NCBI GenBank assembly: GCA_964466035.1
Contig: CAYXLR010000006.1
Location: 1 to 64,000 of the forward strand
DNA: 64,000 bases
Origin: JANQEA01 sp964466035
Lineage (GTDB): Bacteria > Bipolaricaulota > Bipolaricaulia > UBA7950 > UBA9294
Direction of reading: 5' to 3'
Position 1 is the first letter of the stretch; each line of letters begins with the position of its first letter. Positions 1 to 7,111 of the stretch are shown here, in pieces. The position numbers and the translations under genes are program-made. The notes under the pieces were generated by a model. That model searched no databases. It worked only from the letters and a program-made list of their open reading frames with translations, and was not told the origin of the DNA.

Positions 1-39
1 GCGAGAGAGTTGCTTTGCCGGTGCCCTGCCTTCGAACCC

Positions 40-68
40 TTGCTCTGTCTGCAGGTCTCAGCTAGTCT
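40..68 (+). promoter_or_regulatory. Predicted sigma-70-type promoter of smpB
   Basis: TTGCTC at 40-45 and TAGTCT at 63-68 are separated by 17 nt. The -10 box ends 9 nt before ATG 78, so the transcript would have almost no leader. This arrangement supports ATG 78 over the in-frame GTG at 69. Found by eye; no transcript data. Confidence 0.45.
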
Positions 69-77
69 GTGCCCGCC

Positions 78-542
78 ATGGTCCACGCTGTCGCCACGAA
101 CCGCAGAGCACGCCACGAGTACGACATCCTCGACAGGATCGAGGCGGGGATCGTCCTCACCGGAACGGAGGTCAAGTCCCTCCGCGCCGGCCGCTGCTCG
201 ATCCAGGACGGCTTCGCCGTCGTTCGGCGGGGCGAGGCGACGCTCAAGGGGGTTCACATCGCACCGTACGAGCAGGGTTCGATCCACAACGCTGACCCGA
301 TGCGCGATCGTCGGCTTCTGCTTCACCGTCAGGAGATCCGCCGCCTCACCACGCAGCTTCAGGAGCGCGGCTACACCCTCGTCCCGCTGCGGATCTACTT
401 CAAGCGCGGCTACGCCAAGGTCGAGCTCGGCCTCGCCAAGGGACGCGCGACGTACGACAAACGGCGAAAGCTCCGCGAGGAAGACGAGAAGCGCCGGACC
501 GACGAGGCGCTGAAGCGCTACTCCCGCGGCCAGAAGGTCTGA
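78..542 (+). CDS. smpB: SsrA-binding protein SmpB
   Basis: SmpB binds tmRNA and delivers it to stalled ribosomes for trans-translation; it acts in the cytoplasm. The 154-residue product has the family's usual length. It carries the N-terminal segment with ATNRRARHEYDIL, the GTEVKSLRAGR strand, and the basic C-terminal tail (RATYDKRRKLREED) that becomes helical on the ribosome. An in-frame GTG at 69 would add three residues. I prefer ATG 78 because a TTGCTC/TAGTCT promoter-like pair ends at 68. The tmRNA gene itself is not in the window. Downstream lies a 320-bp gene-free stretch with repeats, so smpB appears monocistronic here. Confidence 0.95.
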   Translation: MVHAVATNRRARHEYDILDRIEAGIVLTGTEVKSLRAGRCSIQDGFAVVRRGEATLKGVHIAPYEQGSIHNADPMRDRRLLLHRQEIRRLTTQLQERGYTLVPLRIYFKRGYAKVELGLAKGRATYDKRRKLREEDEKRRTDEALKRYSRGQKV

Positions 543-586
543 CTTCATCTCTCGTAGGGACACACGGAACGCCAAGCGACCAACAG

Positions 587-609
587 CCTCAACCATGAAG
601 TGCATGAAG
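587..609 (+). repeat. 23-bp direct repeat, copy 1
   Basis: The 23 bases 587-609 are identical to 780-802. They contain two ATGAAG units and start with CCTCAACC. Both copies sit at the left end of an inverted-repeat unit. Confidence 0.9.
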
Positions 610-680
610 GCCATGAAGGGTAGAACCAGCGACGTGCGAACCTCTCTGCACCTCTTCGTGCTCTTCCTGTTCTTCATGGT
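592..680. repeat. 89-bp inverted-repeat unit without a gene (MITE-like)
   Basis: The unit begins with ACCATGAAG (592-600) and ends with its reverse complement CTTCATGGT (672-680). It has further CATGAAG-type units inside the left arm and CTTC-rich units inside the right arm. It has the same ends as the 785-1261 unit but no coding sequence, so it looks like a deleted or non-autonomous derivative. Confidence 0.6.
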
Positions 681-779
681 CAGAAGCTTATGCATATCTG
701 TATTTCTCCCGTAGCGTCGGCGACAGGACAGAATGCGGCCCTTCACCAAAATCCGGAGAACCTCAAACGCCGAGCAACC

Positions 780-802
780 CCTCAACCATGAAGTGCATGA
801 AG
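780..802 (+). repeat. 23-bp direct repeat, copy 2
   Basis: Identical to 587-609. It overlaps the left arm of the gene-containing inverted-repeat unit that runs to 1261. Confidence 0.9.
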
Positions 803-1261
803 TACAACGCCGTTGGCCGATGCCTTCGCCCAGCAACTACGGAGGTTCTGAGCAAAAGACTGCTAGAGGACGAAGCTCTTCAGTCCGTCCTTCAGACGCT
901 GGACATTGAAGTTGATCAGGAGACCCTGGCGGATGTCTGCGAGCCGCATGTATGTGAGAAGCTGAGCCTCGTGGATTCCTTTGATCGCTTCCGTGGCTTT
1001 GAGCTCAACGATGAGTTCGTCTGCAATCATGAGATCGACTCTGTAGCCGCAATCAAGCTGTATTCCCTTGTACTCAACAGGCAGAGGGTGCTCCGTCTGG
1101 TACGGCACACCTTCGATCTCCAATTCCCTCGCAAGGCATCGGCGATACGTGGACTCGAGGAGGCCAGGTCCGAGAACGCGATGGACCTCCAAAGCGCAGC
1201 CGATCACGTGATGAGACAACTCACTGAAGGACCTCTTCATGTGCTTCATGTCCTTCATGGT
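785..1261. repeat. Inverted-repeat unit enclosing the GxxExxY gene
   Basis: Left arm ACCATGAAG (785-793) is matched by the right arm CTTCATGGT (1253-1261). Repeated ATGAAG spacing occurs at both ends. On the minus strand the right arm encodes the M-K-x-M-K-x-M-K start of the enclosed protein, so the terminal repeat and the coding start are the same sequence. Mobility is my inference from the two size variants lying side by side; no target-site duplication was established. Confidence 0.5.
863..1258 (-). CDS. GxxExxY family protein (PD-(D/E)XK-like fold)
   Basis: The 131-residue product carries the family signature G32-L-L-E35-S-T-Y38. It also has a later D...E-x-K arrangement (YRVDLMI followed by VELKA) typical of the PD-(D/E)XK nuclease superfamily. 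The biological role of the family is unsettled. Three in-frame ATGs 9 nt apart (1258, 1249, 1240) form the start; I list the first. These ATGs are part of the ATGAAG repeat that also bounds the element. The gene sits alone between smpB and the ABC permease, with the opposite orientation to smpB. Members are often scattered as single genes in large bacterial genomes, in line with a mobile or selfish unit, but that is inference. Confidence 0.85.
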   Translation of the reverse strand: MKDMKHMKRSFSELSHHVIGCALEVHRVLGPGLLESTYRRCLARELEIEGVPYQTEHPLPVEYKGIQLDCGYRVDLMIADELIVELKATEAIKGIHEAQLLTYMRLADIRQGLLINFNVQRLKDGLKSFVL

Positions 1262-1308
1262 AACAGCTTTTAAGGTCTTTGCACACTTGCGTCTGTGAGA
1301 AGGGCGCA

Positions 1309-2508
1309 CTAACTGCGGAACAGCACAGCTTCGCGCTTGAACAGCCGGACGGCGGCGGCGATCAGAACGGCGCCGCAGACGACGTTGGCGATGAGGGTGT
1401 AGACGATGTTCGAGGCGACCAGCTCGCCGACGATGATCCCCTGCAGCGCGTAGAGGGCGTTGGCGACCGGGATCAGATACCGCGCCCCCTCGAAGGTGAT
1501 TCCCCCGGTCATCGACATCATCCCGACCAGCACGATCACCATGTAGATCGGGAGGAGGTAGGTGCTCGCCTCCTTCTGGCTCCGCGCGTACGTCCCGACG
1601 ATGATCACCAGCGACGCGAGGATCACGGCGAGCGGCACGAGCACGACGAGCATCCATCCGAGCGCCGGGAGGTCGAGTCGAAAGACGGCGGCCCCGGAGA
1701 CGGCGGCAGGCGTCAGCCCGCCGCCGAAGAAGCGCACCCCGATCAGCAGGCCGACCGCCGACAGGATGGACGAGGTCAGCGAAACGGTCAAGACGGCGAG
1801 GAACTTCCCGAGGACGATCTCGGTCCGCGACAGCTGGCTGACGAGGAGCGTGGCGATGGTGCTCCGCTCCTTCTCTCCGGCGGTGATCTCCGCCCCGAGC
1901 CCCATCGCGCCGGTCAGGATCGCCAGCACCATGAAGTACGGCAGGAGGCGGCTGAGGATCATCCGGCCGAGCGATTCGCCGGTGGCGACGTCGCGCGTCT
2001 CGACCGTCAACGGCGGCGTCAGCTCGTCGATGTCGTACCCGAGCGCGTCGAGCTTCTCGCCGACGACCCGCTGGAGGTACGCCTCGAGGAACCCCCGCAC
2101 CCGGGAGGCCGCGATCGGAGCGAACGGGTCGGCCTGGTCGTAGTACAGCGCCACTTCGAGGCCGACCCCCTCGCCGCCGGCCTCCTTGTCCACGACCATC
2201 AGCACGTGCCCCTCGTCGGCCTTCAGCCCGGCGAGCCCCTCGTCGATCGAGCCGACGGCGCGCCAATGGAGCGTCGCGTCTCCCGCCAGCGCGACGCCGA
2301 ACGTCTCGTCCTCCGACCGGTCGATCACGAGGATCGTCGGGACCAGCGATTCGTACCGGACCCGCTCCGCCTGGTTGAATTGGCCGATCACCGACAGAAC
2401 GAGCGGGTAGAAGATCAGCGGAAAGAAGACGGTCAGGAAGAGCGTCCGACGGTCCCGGATCGCCCCGGTCAGTTCCTTCGAGAAGAGGAGTCGGACGTTC
2501 TTCCACAT
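1309..2508 (-). CDS. ABC-2 type permease, NatB-like
   Basis: Membrane subunit of an ABC exporter, 399 residues. A first membrane segment (about 22-42) is followed by a roughly 140-residue extracytoplasmic region. The remaining segments follow from about residue 185 to the C-terminus (clusters near 190-210, 235-258, 280-305, 320-340 and 370-388). The cytoplasmic motif GEKERSTIATLL is characteristic of the NatB/ABC-2 group. It lies 11 nt after the NosD-like gene, which follows the ATPase gene at 4002-4745. The substrate cannot be read from the sequence; sodium efflux is known for NatAB, but this set includes a NosD-like partner and so may differ. Confidence 0.85.
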   Translation of the reverse strand: MWKNVRLLFSKELTGAIRDRRTLFLTVFFPLIFYPLVLSVIGQFNQAERVRYESLVPTILVIDRSEDETFGVALAGDATLHWRAVGSIDEGLAGLKADEGHVLMVVDKEAGGEGVGLEVALYYDQADPFAPIAASRVRGFLEAYLQRVVGEKLDALGYDIDELTPPLTVETRDVATGESLGRMILSRLLPYFMVLAILTGAMGLGAEITAGEKERSTIATLLVSQLSRTEIVLGKFLAVLTVSLTSSILSAVGLLIGVRFFGGGLTPAAVSGAAVFRLDLPALGWMLVVLVPLAVILASLVIIVGTYARSQKEASTYLLPIYMVIVLVGMMSMTGGITFEGARYLIPVANALYALQGIIVGELVASNIVYTLIANVVCGAVLIAAAVRLFKREAVLFRS

Positions 2509-2519
2509 CGCGACGTGCG

Positions 2520-3920
2520 CTAGACCCCTTCCCCTTCGGCCCCGGTCTCTTCCCCGGAGCCCTCCTCCGCGGCCGGTTCGCCGGTGTCCGCCTCGGCCGG
2601 AGGGACCTCCGGCGGGGCTTCCTCCACCGTCTCGCCGATCTCGACCTCGATCGACGGCGACGATGGGCCGCCGCGCGTGCTCGGTGCGGCGTCGTCCTTG
2701 TACAGGAGAACGGACTTCACCGGTTCAGCGACGCCGGACGCGTTCTGAGCGTAGAAGTCCACCCGACGCGGGCCGTCCGGGCCTTCGATCGTGAACGGCC
2801 GCGAGTACATCCTCCACCCTCGCCCGTCGATCCGGTAGTAGATCCGCGCCTCGCCGTAGGTCGAGCTTTGCACGAGGCGAAGGGTGATCGGCGACCTCCA
2901 CGTAATCCAGGTGCCTCGCCCGTCGACGTGCTTCGGCTCGCCGACCTCCAGCACCGTCTCCGGCGGATGGTTGTCGAGGAACAGCGGAACCGTCTGCTTC
3001 GGCTCGACGTTGCCGAGGTGGTCGATCGCGTAGTAGGTCAGCGCCCGCGGCCCGTCGTCGCCGGTGAGGTAGATCGGCCCCGTGTAGACCTGCCATTCTC
3101 CCCCGTCGATCGCGTAGTGAATCTCGGCGACGCCGCTCCCCGGGTCGATCGACGAGAGGGTGATCGGCGTCTCCGACGTCACGATCAGCGCGCCATCCGG
3201 GGTCACCCGGGTCCCGGCGAACCCGAGGCCCGCCGGGGCGACGCGGGTCCACTCGACCGGTGGATCGACTAACGGATACCGGTCGTAGACGCGGAAGTAG
3301 GCGACGTCTCCGACGCCGTCCCCGTCGCGGTCGTCGCCGCGGTAATCGCTCCAGTAGTTGCCGCGGCCGTCCTCGTACCAGGCGTTCCAGCCGTTCGGGT
3401 CGTACGCGCTCATCCCGTTGCCGAAAAACGCGTTTCCGACCACGAGGTTGCCCCTCGAGTTCGCCCCCATGACGACGCCGAACCGGCTCTCGGCGATGAC
3501 GGTCCCCGTGAACACGTTCTTCGTCGAGTCGAGAAGGTAGACGGCGGTGCCGGCGAGGCCGATCTGCACCCCGTCCACGCGGCCGTTGCGCACCGTGTTG
3601 AAGTAGATCCCCGCGAGACGCGCCCGCTCGATCACGCAGTCGCGGATGACGAAATGGGCCGTCGTGTGGTCGACGTAGATCCCGTAGTCCGCCTTCGGCG
3701 AGTCGATCCGCCAGCCCTCGATCACGTACGGATCGTCCGCGGTCCCCGACCCGGACATCACCCCGTTCTCGATCGTGAAATCATCGTCCCCGTAGATGTA
3801 AATCGGCTCCCGGGTTCCCCACCACAGGTACCCTCGGCCTCCGACCTGCCCCCCCACCAGGACGACCGACAGCACGACGACCAGCGCGGCCGCCGTCGTG
3901 AGTACGACCTTCCTGCCCAT
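2520..3920 (-). CDS. Exported NosD-like beta-helix protein with OmpL47-type modules
   Basis: About 466 residues. There is an N-terminal hydrophobic signal/anchor (about 5-26), then a right-handed beta-helix region of NosD/periplasmic copper-binding type (about 35-170; motifs SGSGTADDPYVIEGW and GNYWSDY). Two modules of OmpL47/triple-layered type follow (YAIDGGEWQVYTGP and YRIDGRGWRMYSRP). The tail is very acidic, rich in Glu and Pro. Start choice: AGGAGG at 3926-3931 (minus strand) is too close to ATG 3923 and best spaced for ATG 3920; upstream ATGs at 3947 and 3941 lack an SD. The gene lies between an ABC ATPase and an ABC permease, mirroring NosD-NosF-NosY gene sets, but no nosZ or nosL is visible. 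The ligand is unknown. Confidence 0.8.
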   Translation of the reverse strand: MGRKVVLTTAAALVVVLSVVLVGGQVGGRGYLWWGTREPIYIYGDDDFTIENGVMSGSGTADDPYVIEGWRIDSPKADYGIYVDHTTAHFVIRDCVIERARLAGIYFNTVRNGRVDGVQIGLAGTAVYLLDSTKNVFTGTVIAESRFGVVMGANSRGNLVVGNAFFGNGMSAYDPNGWNAWYEDGRGNYWSDYRGDDRDGDGVGDVAYFRVYDRYPLVDPPVEWTRVAPAGLGFAGTRVTPDGALIVTSETPITLSSIDPGSGVAEIHYAIDGGEWQVYTGPIYLTGDDGPRALTYYAIDHLGNVEPKQTVPLFLDNHPPETVLEVGEPKHVDGRGTWITWRSPITLRLVQSSTYGEARIYYRIDGRGWRMYSRPFTIEGPDGPRRVDFYAQNASGVAEPVKSVLLYKDDAAPSTRGGPSSPSIEVEIGETVEEAPPEVPPAEADTGEPAAEEGSGEETGAEGEGV

Positions 3921-4001
3921 CATCGCCTCCTTAGATTTCATCGCCATCTTGTGGACCCCCAGGATACCACGTCCGCTCCGCGGTGGGAACCCTCGATCGG
4001 C

Positions 4002-4745
4002 CTACTCCCGACCCACCGCGGAGAAGAAGTTCTCCTCCAGATCGTCGCCACCGAACCGATCCGTCAGCTCCTCGAGCGTTCCGAGCGCGTGGAGCCGCCC
4101 GCGATAGAGGATCCCGATCCGGTCGCACAGCTTCTCCGCCACCCGCATGATGTGGGTCGAGAGGAGGATCGTCCGTCCCTGTTCGCGGAACAGCCCGATC
4201 GTCTCGACGACCGTCCGCGCGGCCATGACGTCGAGACCGAACGTCGGCTCGTCGAGGATCAACACCGGCGGATCGTGCAGGATGCTCCGGGCGAGCGAGA
4301 GCTTCTGCTTCTCCCCGGTGGAGAACGTCCCGACCCGACGATCGGCGAGCTCGCTCATTTCGAGCATGGAGAAGATCTCGTCGGATCGGCTCCGGATCTC
4401 CTCGGGCGAGAGGTTGTTGATCCGCCCGAAGAAGCGGAGCGTCTCGCGGGCGGTGAACCGGTCGTAGAGGCCGGTCTCGGTGGCGAGAAATCCGATCCGC
4501 TCCCGAACTTCGCCCGGCTGCGTGCGAACGTCGAACCCGGCGATCTCCGCCGTCCCCTCGGTCGGCTTCAGGATCGTCGCCAGCATCCGCAGCGTCGTCG
4601 TCTTCCCGGCGCCGTTCGGACCGAGAAGACCGAAGATCCGCCCGGCGGGGCACTCGAACGACACGTCGACCGCCGCGTCGATCGTCCCGCGCCGCGAGCT
4701 GAATCGCTTCGTCAGCCCCTTCGCCGCGACCAGGATCTCGCTCAT
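4002..4745 (-). CDS. ABC transporter ATP-binding protein, NatA/CcmA-like
   Basis: Nucleotide-binding subunit, 247 residues. Walker A is GLLGPNGAGKTTT near residue 40, the signature is the variant FSTGEKQKL, Walker B is VLILDEPTFGLD, and the switch His lies in LLSTHIM. It pairs with the permease at 1309-2508 and with the NosD-like protein between them. The start ATG overlaps the serS stop by 4 nt (ATGA), so it is translationally coupled to serS. The coupling of a tRNA synthetase gene with an exporter looks like simple operon packing rather than shared function. Confidence 0.92.
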   Translation of the reverse strand: MSEILVAAKGLTKRFSSRRGTIDAAVDVSFECPAGRIFGLLGPNGAGKTTTLRMLATILKPTEGTAEIAGFDVRTQPGEVRERIGFLATETGLYDRFTARETLRFFGRINNLSPEEIRSRSDEIFSMLEMSELADRRVGTFSTGEKQKLSLARSILHDPPVLILDEPTFGLDVMAARTVVETIGLFREQGRTILLSTHIMRVAEKLCDRIGILYRGRLHALGTLEELTDRFGGDDLEENFFSAVGRE

Positions 4746-6001
4746 ATCGTCTCCGCTCCGACCGTCCCACGCAGCACCTCGGGGACGCGCACGCGTCCGT
4801 CCTCCGTCTGATTGTTCTCCAGAATCGCCGCCATCAGACGGGAGGTGGCGAGCCCCGAGCCGTTCAGGGTGTGGACGAACTCCGGCTTCTCCTTCGGCGC
4901 CGGGCGGTAGCGGATGTTCCCCCGCCGCGCCTGGAACGCCTCGCAGTTGGAGCAGGAGGAGACCTCGTAGTACCGCCCCTGGCCCGGAAGATAGACCTCG
5001 AGGTCGACCGTCTTGCTCGACTGCTGCGCCATGTCCTCGGTCGCCAGCAGGACGACCCGGTAGTGCAGGCCGAGCGCCTGGAGCACCGATTCGGCATCGG
5101 CGATCAGGGTCTCCAGCGCGTCGTACGACGCGTCGGGCGCGGTGAACTTGAACATCTCCACCTTGTTGAACTGGTGCACGCGGATCAGCCCCCGCTCCTC
5201 CTCCCCGTAGCTCCCCGCCTCGCGGCGGAAGCACGGCGTGTAGGCGACGTAGCGTTTCGGCAGCTCGTCAGCCGTCAGGATCTCGTCCCGATGCAGGTTG
5301 ACGAGCAGGCTCTCCGCCGTCGGGTTCAGGTACAGATCGTCCCGCTCGATGCGGTAGACGTCGTCGGCGAACTTCGGCAGTTGGGACGCGACGTAGAAGC
5401 TCGTCGCGTTCGCCAAAAACGGCGGCAGAACCGGGACGTAGCCGCGGTCCACGTGGTGGAAGAACATGAAGTGGATCAACGCCATCTCCAACCTCGCCGC
5501 GGCGCCGACGTACATCGGAAACCGCGCCCCGGCGATCGTCGCGGCGCGGCGGAAGTCGAGGATCCCCTTCTCCTCGCCGATCTCCTGGTGGTGCCGGATC
5601 GGGAAGTCCGGCTCCGGCTTCTCCCCGACCGTCCTGAGGACGAGGTTCGCCTCCTTCCCGCCGACCGGCACCGACGCATGGGGGAGGTTCGGAAGGAGGT
5701 CGAGCCGTTCCTCGATCCGCGCCTCCACGCCGCGAAGCTCGCCGTCCAGCGTCGAGATCCGATCGGCGATCTCCGCCAGGCGCGAGAGGAGGTCGCCGGC
5801 CTCCTCGCCGGCCTGCTTCCGGCGTCCGACCTCCTGGGAGCCGCGGTTCCGCTCCGCCTTCAGCCGCTCGACCTCGCCGATCAATCGCCGTCTCTCCTCG
5901 TCGAGGGAGACGATCTCGCCGAGGTCGATCGACGGATCGCGCGTGCGGAGCCGCGATTCGATCCCTTCGCGATTCTCCCGGATCTCACGGACGTCGAGCA
6001 T
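4742..6001 (-). CDS. serS: Seryl-tRNA synthetase
   Basis: Charges tRNA-Ser (and tRNA-Sec where present) with serine. The 419-residue product has the N-terminal long coiled-coil arm (about 30-100, rich in E/R/L). The class II core follows, with motif 2 (CFRREAGSYGEEERGLIR) and motif 3 (GSGLATSRLMAAI). Two adjacent ATGs exist (6004 and 6001); GGAGG at 6008-6012 is better spaced for 6001. First gene of a four-gene minus-strand operon with the ABC module. A TTGCCG-17-TAGAAT promoter lies just upstream. Confidence 0.97.
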   Translation of the reverse strand: MLDVREIRENREGIESRLRTRDPSIDLGEIVSLDEERRRLIGEVERLKAERNRGSQEVGRRKQAGEEAGDLLSRLAEIADRISTLDGELRGVEARIEERLDLLPNLPHASVPVGGKEANLVLRTVGEKPEPDFPIRHHQEIGEEKGILDFRRAATIAGARFPMYVGAAARLEMALIHFMFFHHVDRGYVPVLPPFLANATSFYVASQLPKFADDVYRIERDDLYLNPTAESLLVNLHRDEILTADELPKRYVAYTPCFRREAGSYGEEERGLIRVHQFNKVEMFKFTAPDASYDALETLIADAESVLQALGLHYRVVLLATEDMAQQSSKTVDLEVYLPGQGRYYEVSSCSNCEAFQARRGNIRYRPAPKEKPEFVHTLNGSGLATSRLMAAILENNQTEDGRVRVPEVLRGTVGAETI

Positions 6002-6024
6002 CATCGGCCTCCATTCCCTGGGGA

Positions 6025-6053
6025 ATTCTAGGAGACAAACCGGGCCTCGGCAA
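6025..6053 (-). promoter_or_regulatory. Predicted sigma-70-type promoter of the serS operon
   Basis: On the minus strand TTGCCG (6053-6048) and TAGAAT (6030-6025) are separated by 17 nt. The expected start is near 6018, leaving a leader of about 17 nt that includes the GGAGG ribosome site. Confidence 0.5.
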
Positions 6054-6186
6054 CAGCCCGGCGCTCCAAACCCGTTCTGATCCGATGTCCGGTGACCGAG
6101 CCCCGGGTATACTGTCCGTTCGCCGACGAGAAAGCGCGGCCGGGCTCCGCGACGGATCGGGGCCGACGGTGGGACGGAGGAACGAC

Positions 6187-7035
6187 ATGCGGCTGCTGAT
6201 GTACTCGAAGGGGCTGTACTCCACGTGGATCTACTACAGCGCCGATCGCATCCTGTTCGACGCCGGGGAGGGCGCCAGCTCGATCCTCGGGAACAAGGCG
6301 TTCGCCGTCCGACGCGTCTTCCTCTCCCACGGCCACGCCGACCACATCGGCGGCCTGGTCGGGCTGGTCAACATCCGCAACAACGCGATGGGCGACCGGG
6401 AGAAGGAGCTGACCGTCTACTACCCGAAGGGGAACTACCTCGTCACCGAGATGATGGGCTTCATCGCCCGGACGAATCGCCACCTCAACTACCGGCTGGA
6501 ATGGGTCCCGCTCGAGCCCGGGGACCGGGTCGAGCTCCTCGCCGGCCAGCTTCCCCGCTACGTCGAGGCGTTTCCGACGGTCCACGTGCACAACGAGGTC
6601 TCGCTCGGCTACAACGTCGTCGAGGTCCGCCACCGCCTGAAGCCCGAGCTGGCCGGCGCCTCGGAGGAGGAGATCGTCGCCCGGGTCAAGGCCGAGGGGA
6701 AGGAGTCGATCACCGAGTACTACGATCAGAAGCTCTTCTCCTACGGCGGGGATTCGGTCGCGATCAAGCCGGCGTACGTCGCCGACACGGAGGTCCTCTG
6801 TCACGACACGACGTTCCTCGATGAGGAGGACCGCAAGGAGTACAAGCACGCGACGCTCGCCGAGGCGATCGCCTGCGCCCGCGAGGCGCGGGTGAAGAAG
6901 GAACTCCTCTGCGTCCACATCTCGAGCCGCTACAAGGGGAAGCTCCGCGAGATCGAGGCGGCGAGCGGTCGGTACGAAGGCCTCGACTTCAAGGTGACCC
7001 TCGTTCCGCCCGGCCGGATCTACGCCGTCGACTGA
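6187..7035 (+). CDS. Metallo-beta-lactamase fold hydrolase, RNase Z-like
   Basis: The 282-residue product has the metal-binding motif SHGHADHIGG (HxHxDH). Near the C-terminus it has HISSRYKG, matching the H-(F/I)-S-x-R-Y motif of tRNase Z. RNase Z cuts tRNA precursors immediately 3' of the discriminator base. That activity is required for tRNAs without encoded CCA, such as the one at 23556-23627. The N-terminal segment is less typical of classical RNase Z, so a related hydrolase is possible. Start ATG 6187 has GGAGG at 6176-6180; longer in-frame openings upstream lack an SD. A TATACT box at 6108-6113 may be its -10 element, but I see no good -35. Confidence 0.7.
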   Translation: MRLLMYSKGLYSTWIYYSADRILFDAGEGASSILGNKAFAVRRVFLSHGHADHIGGLVGLVNIRNNAMGDREKELTVYYPKGNYLVTEMMGFIARTNRHLNYRLEWVPLEPGDRVELLAGQLPRYVEAFPTVHVHNEVSLGYNVVEVRHRLKPELAGASEEEIVARVKAEGKESITEYYDQKLFSYGGDSVAIKPAYVADTEVLCHDTTFLDEEDRKEYKHATLAEAIACAREARVKKELLCVHISSRYKGKLREIEAASGRYEGLDFKVTLVPPGRIYAVD

Positions 7036-7047
7036 CCGTCGACCCCG

Positions 7048-7077
7048 TTGAAGGCGTCCTTCCCGATCCGGTACCAT
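7048..7077 (+). promoter_or_regulatory. Predicted promoter of the aminotransferase gene
   Basis: TTGAAG (7048-7053), an 18-nt spacer and TACCAT (7072-7077). The start codon is at 7112, with an AGGAGGG ribosome site in the leader. Confidence 0.35.
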
Positions 7078-7111
7078 CCGCCGACTTCATCAGCCGGCCT
7101 CAGGAGGGACG

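Larger units (their letters stand above)
543..784. other. Gene-free stretch with ATGAAG-rich repeats
   Basis: No credible gene on either strand. The stretch holds a short inverted-repeat unit (592-680) and the first copy of a 23-bp direct repeat (587-609). The remaining 681-779 shows nothing I recognise. The overlapping plus-strand frame starting at 788 is antisense to the GxxExxY gene and is not believable as a protein. Confidence 0.6.

Noticed and set aside
69..77. GTG 69 as smpB start
   Set aside because: It would overlap the first base after the predicted -10 box; ATG 78 gives the normal SmpB N-terminus.
788..1273. 161-codon plus-strand frame over the repeat element
   Set aside because: Antisense to the GxxExxY gene, which has its family motif; the frame shows no motif of its own.
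1279..2523. 414-codon plus-strand frame antisense to the ABC permease
   Set aside because: Composition typical of a shadow frame; the minus frame shows membrane segments and the NatB motif.
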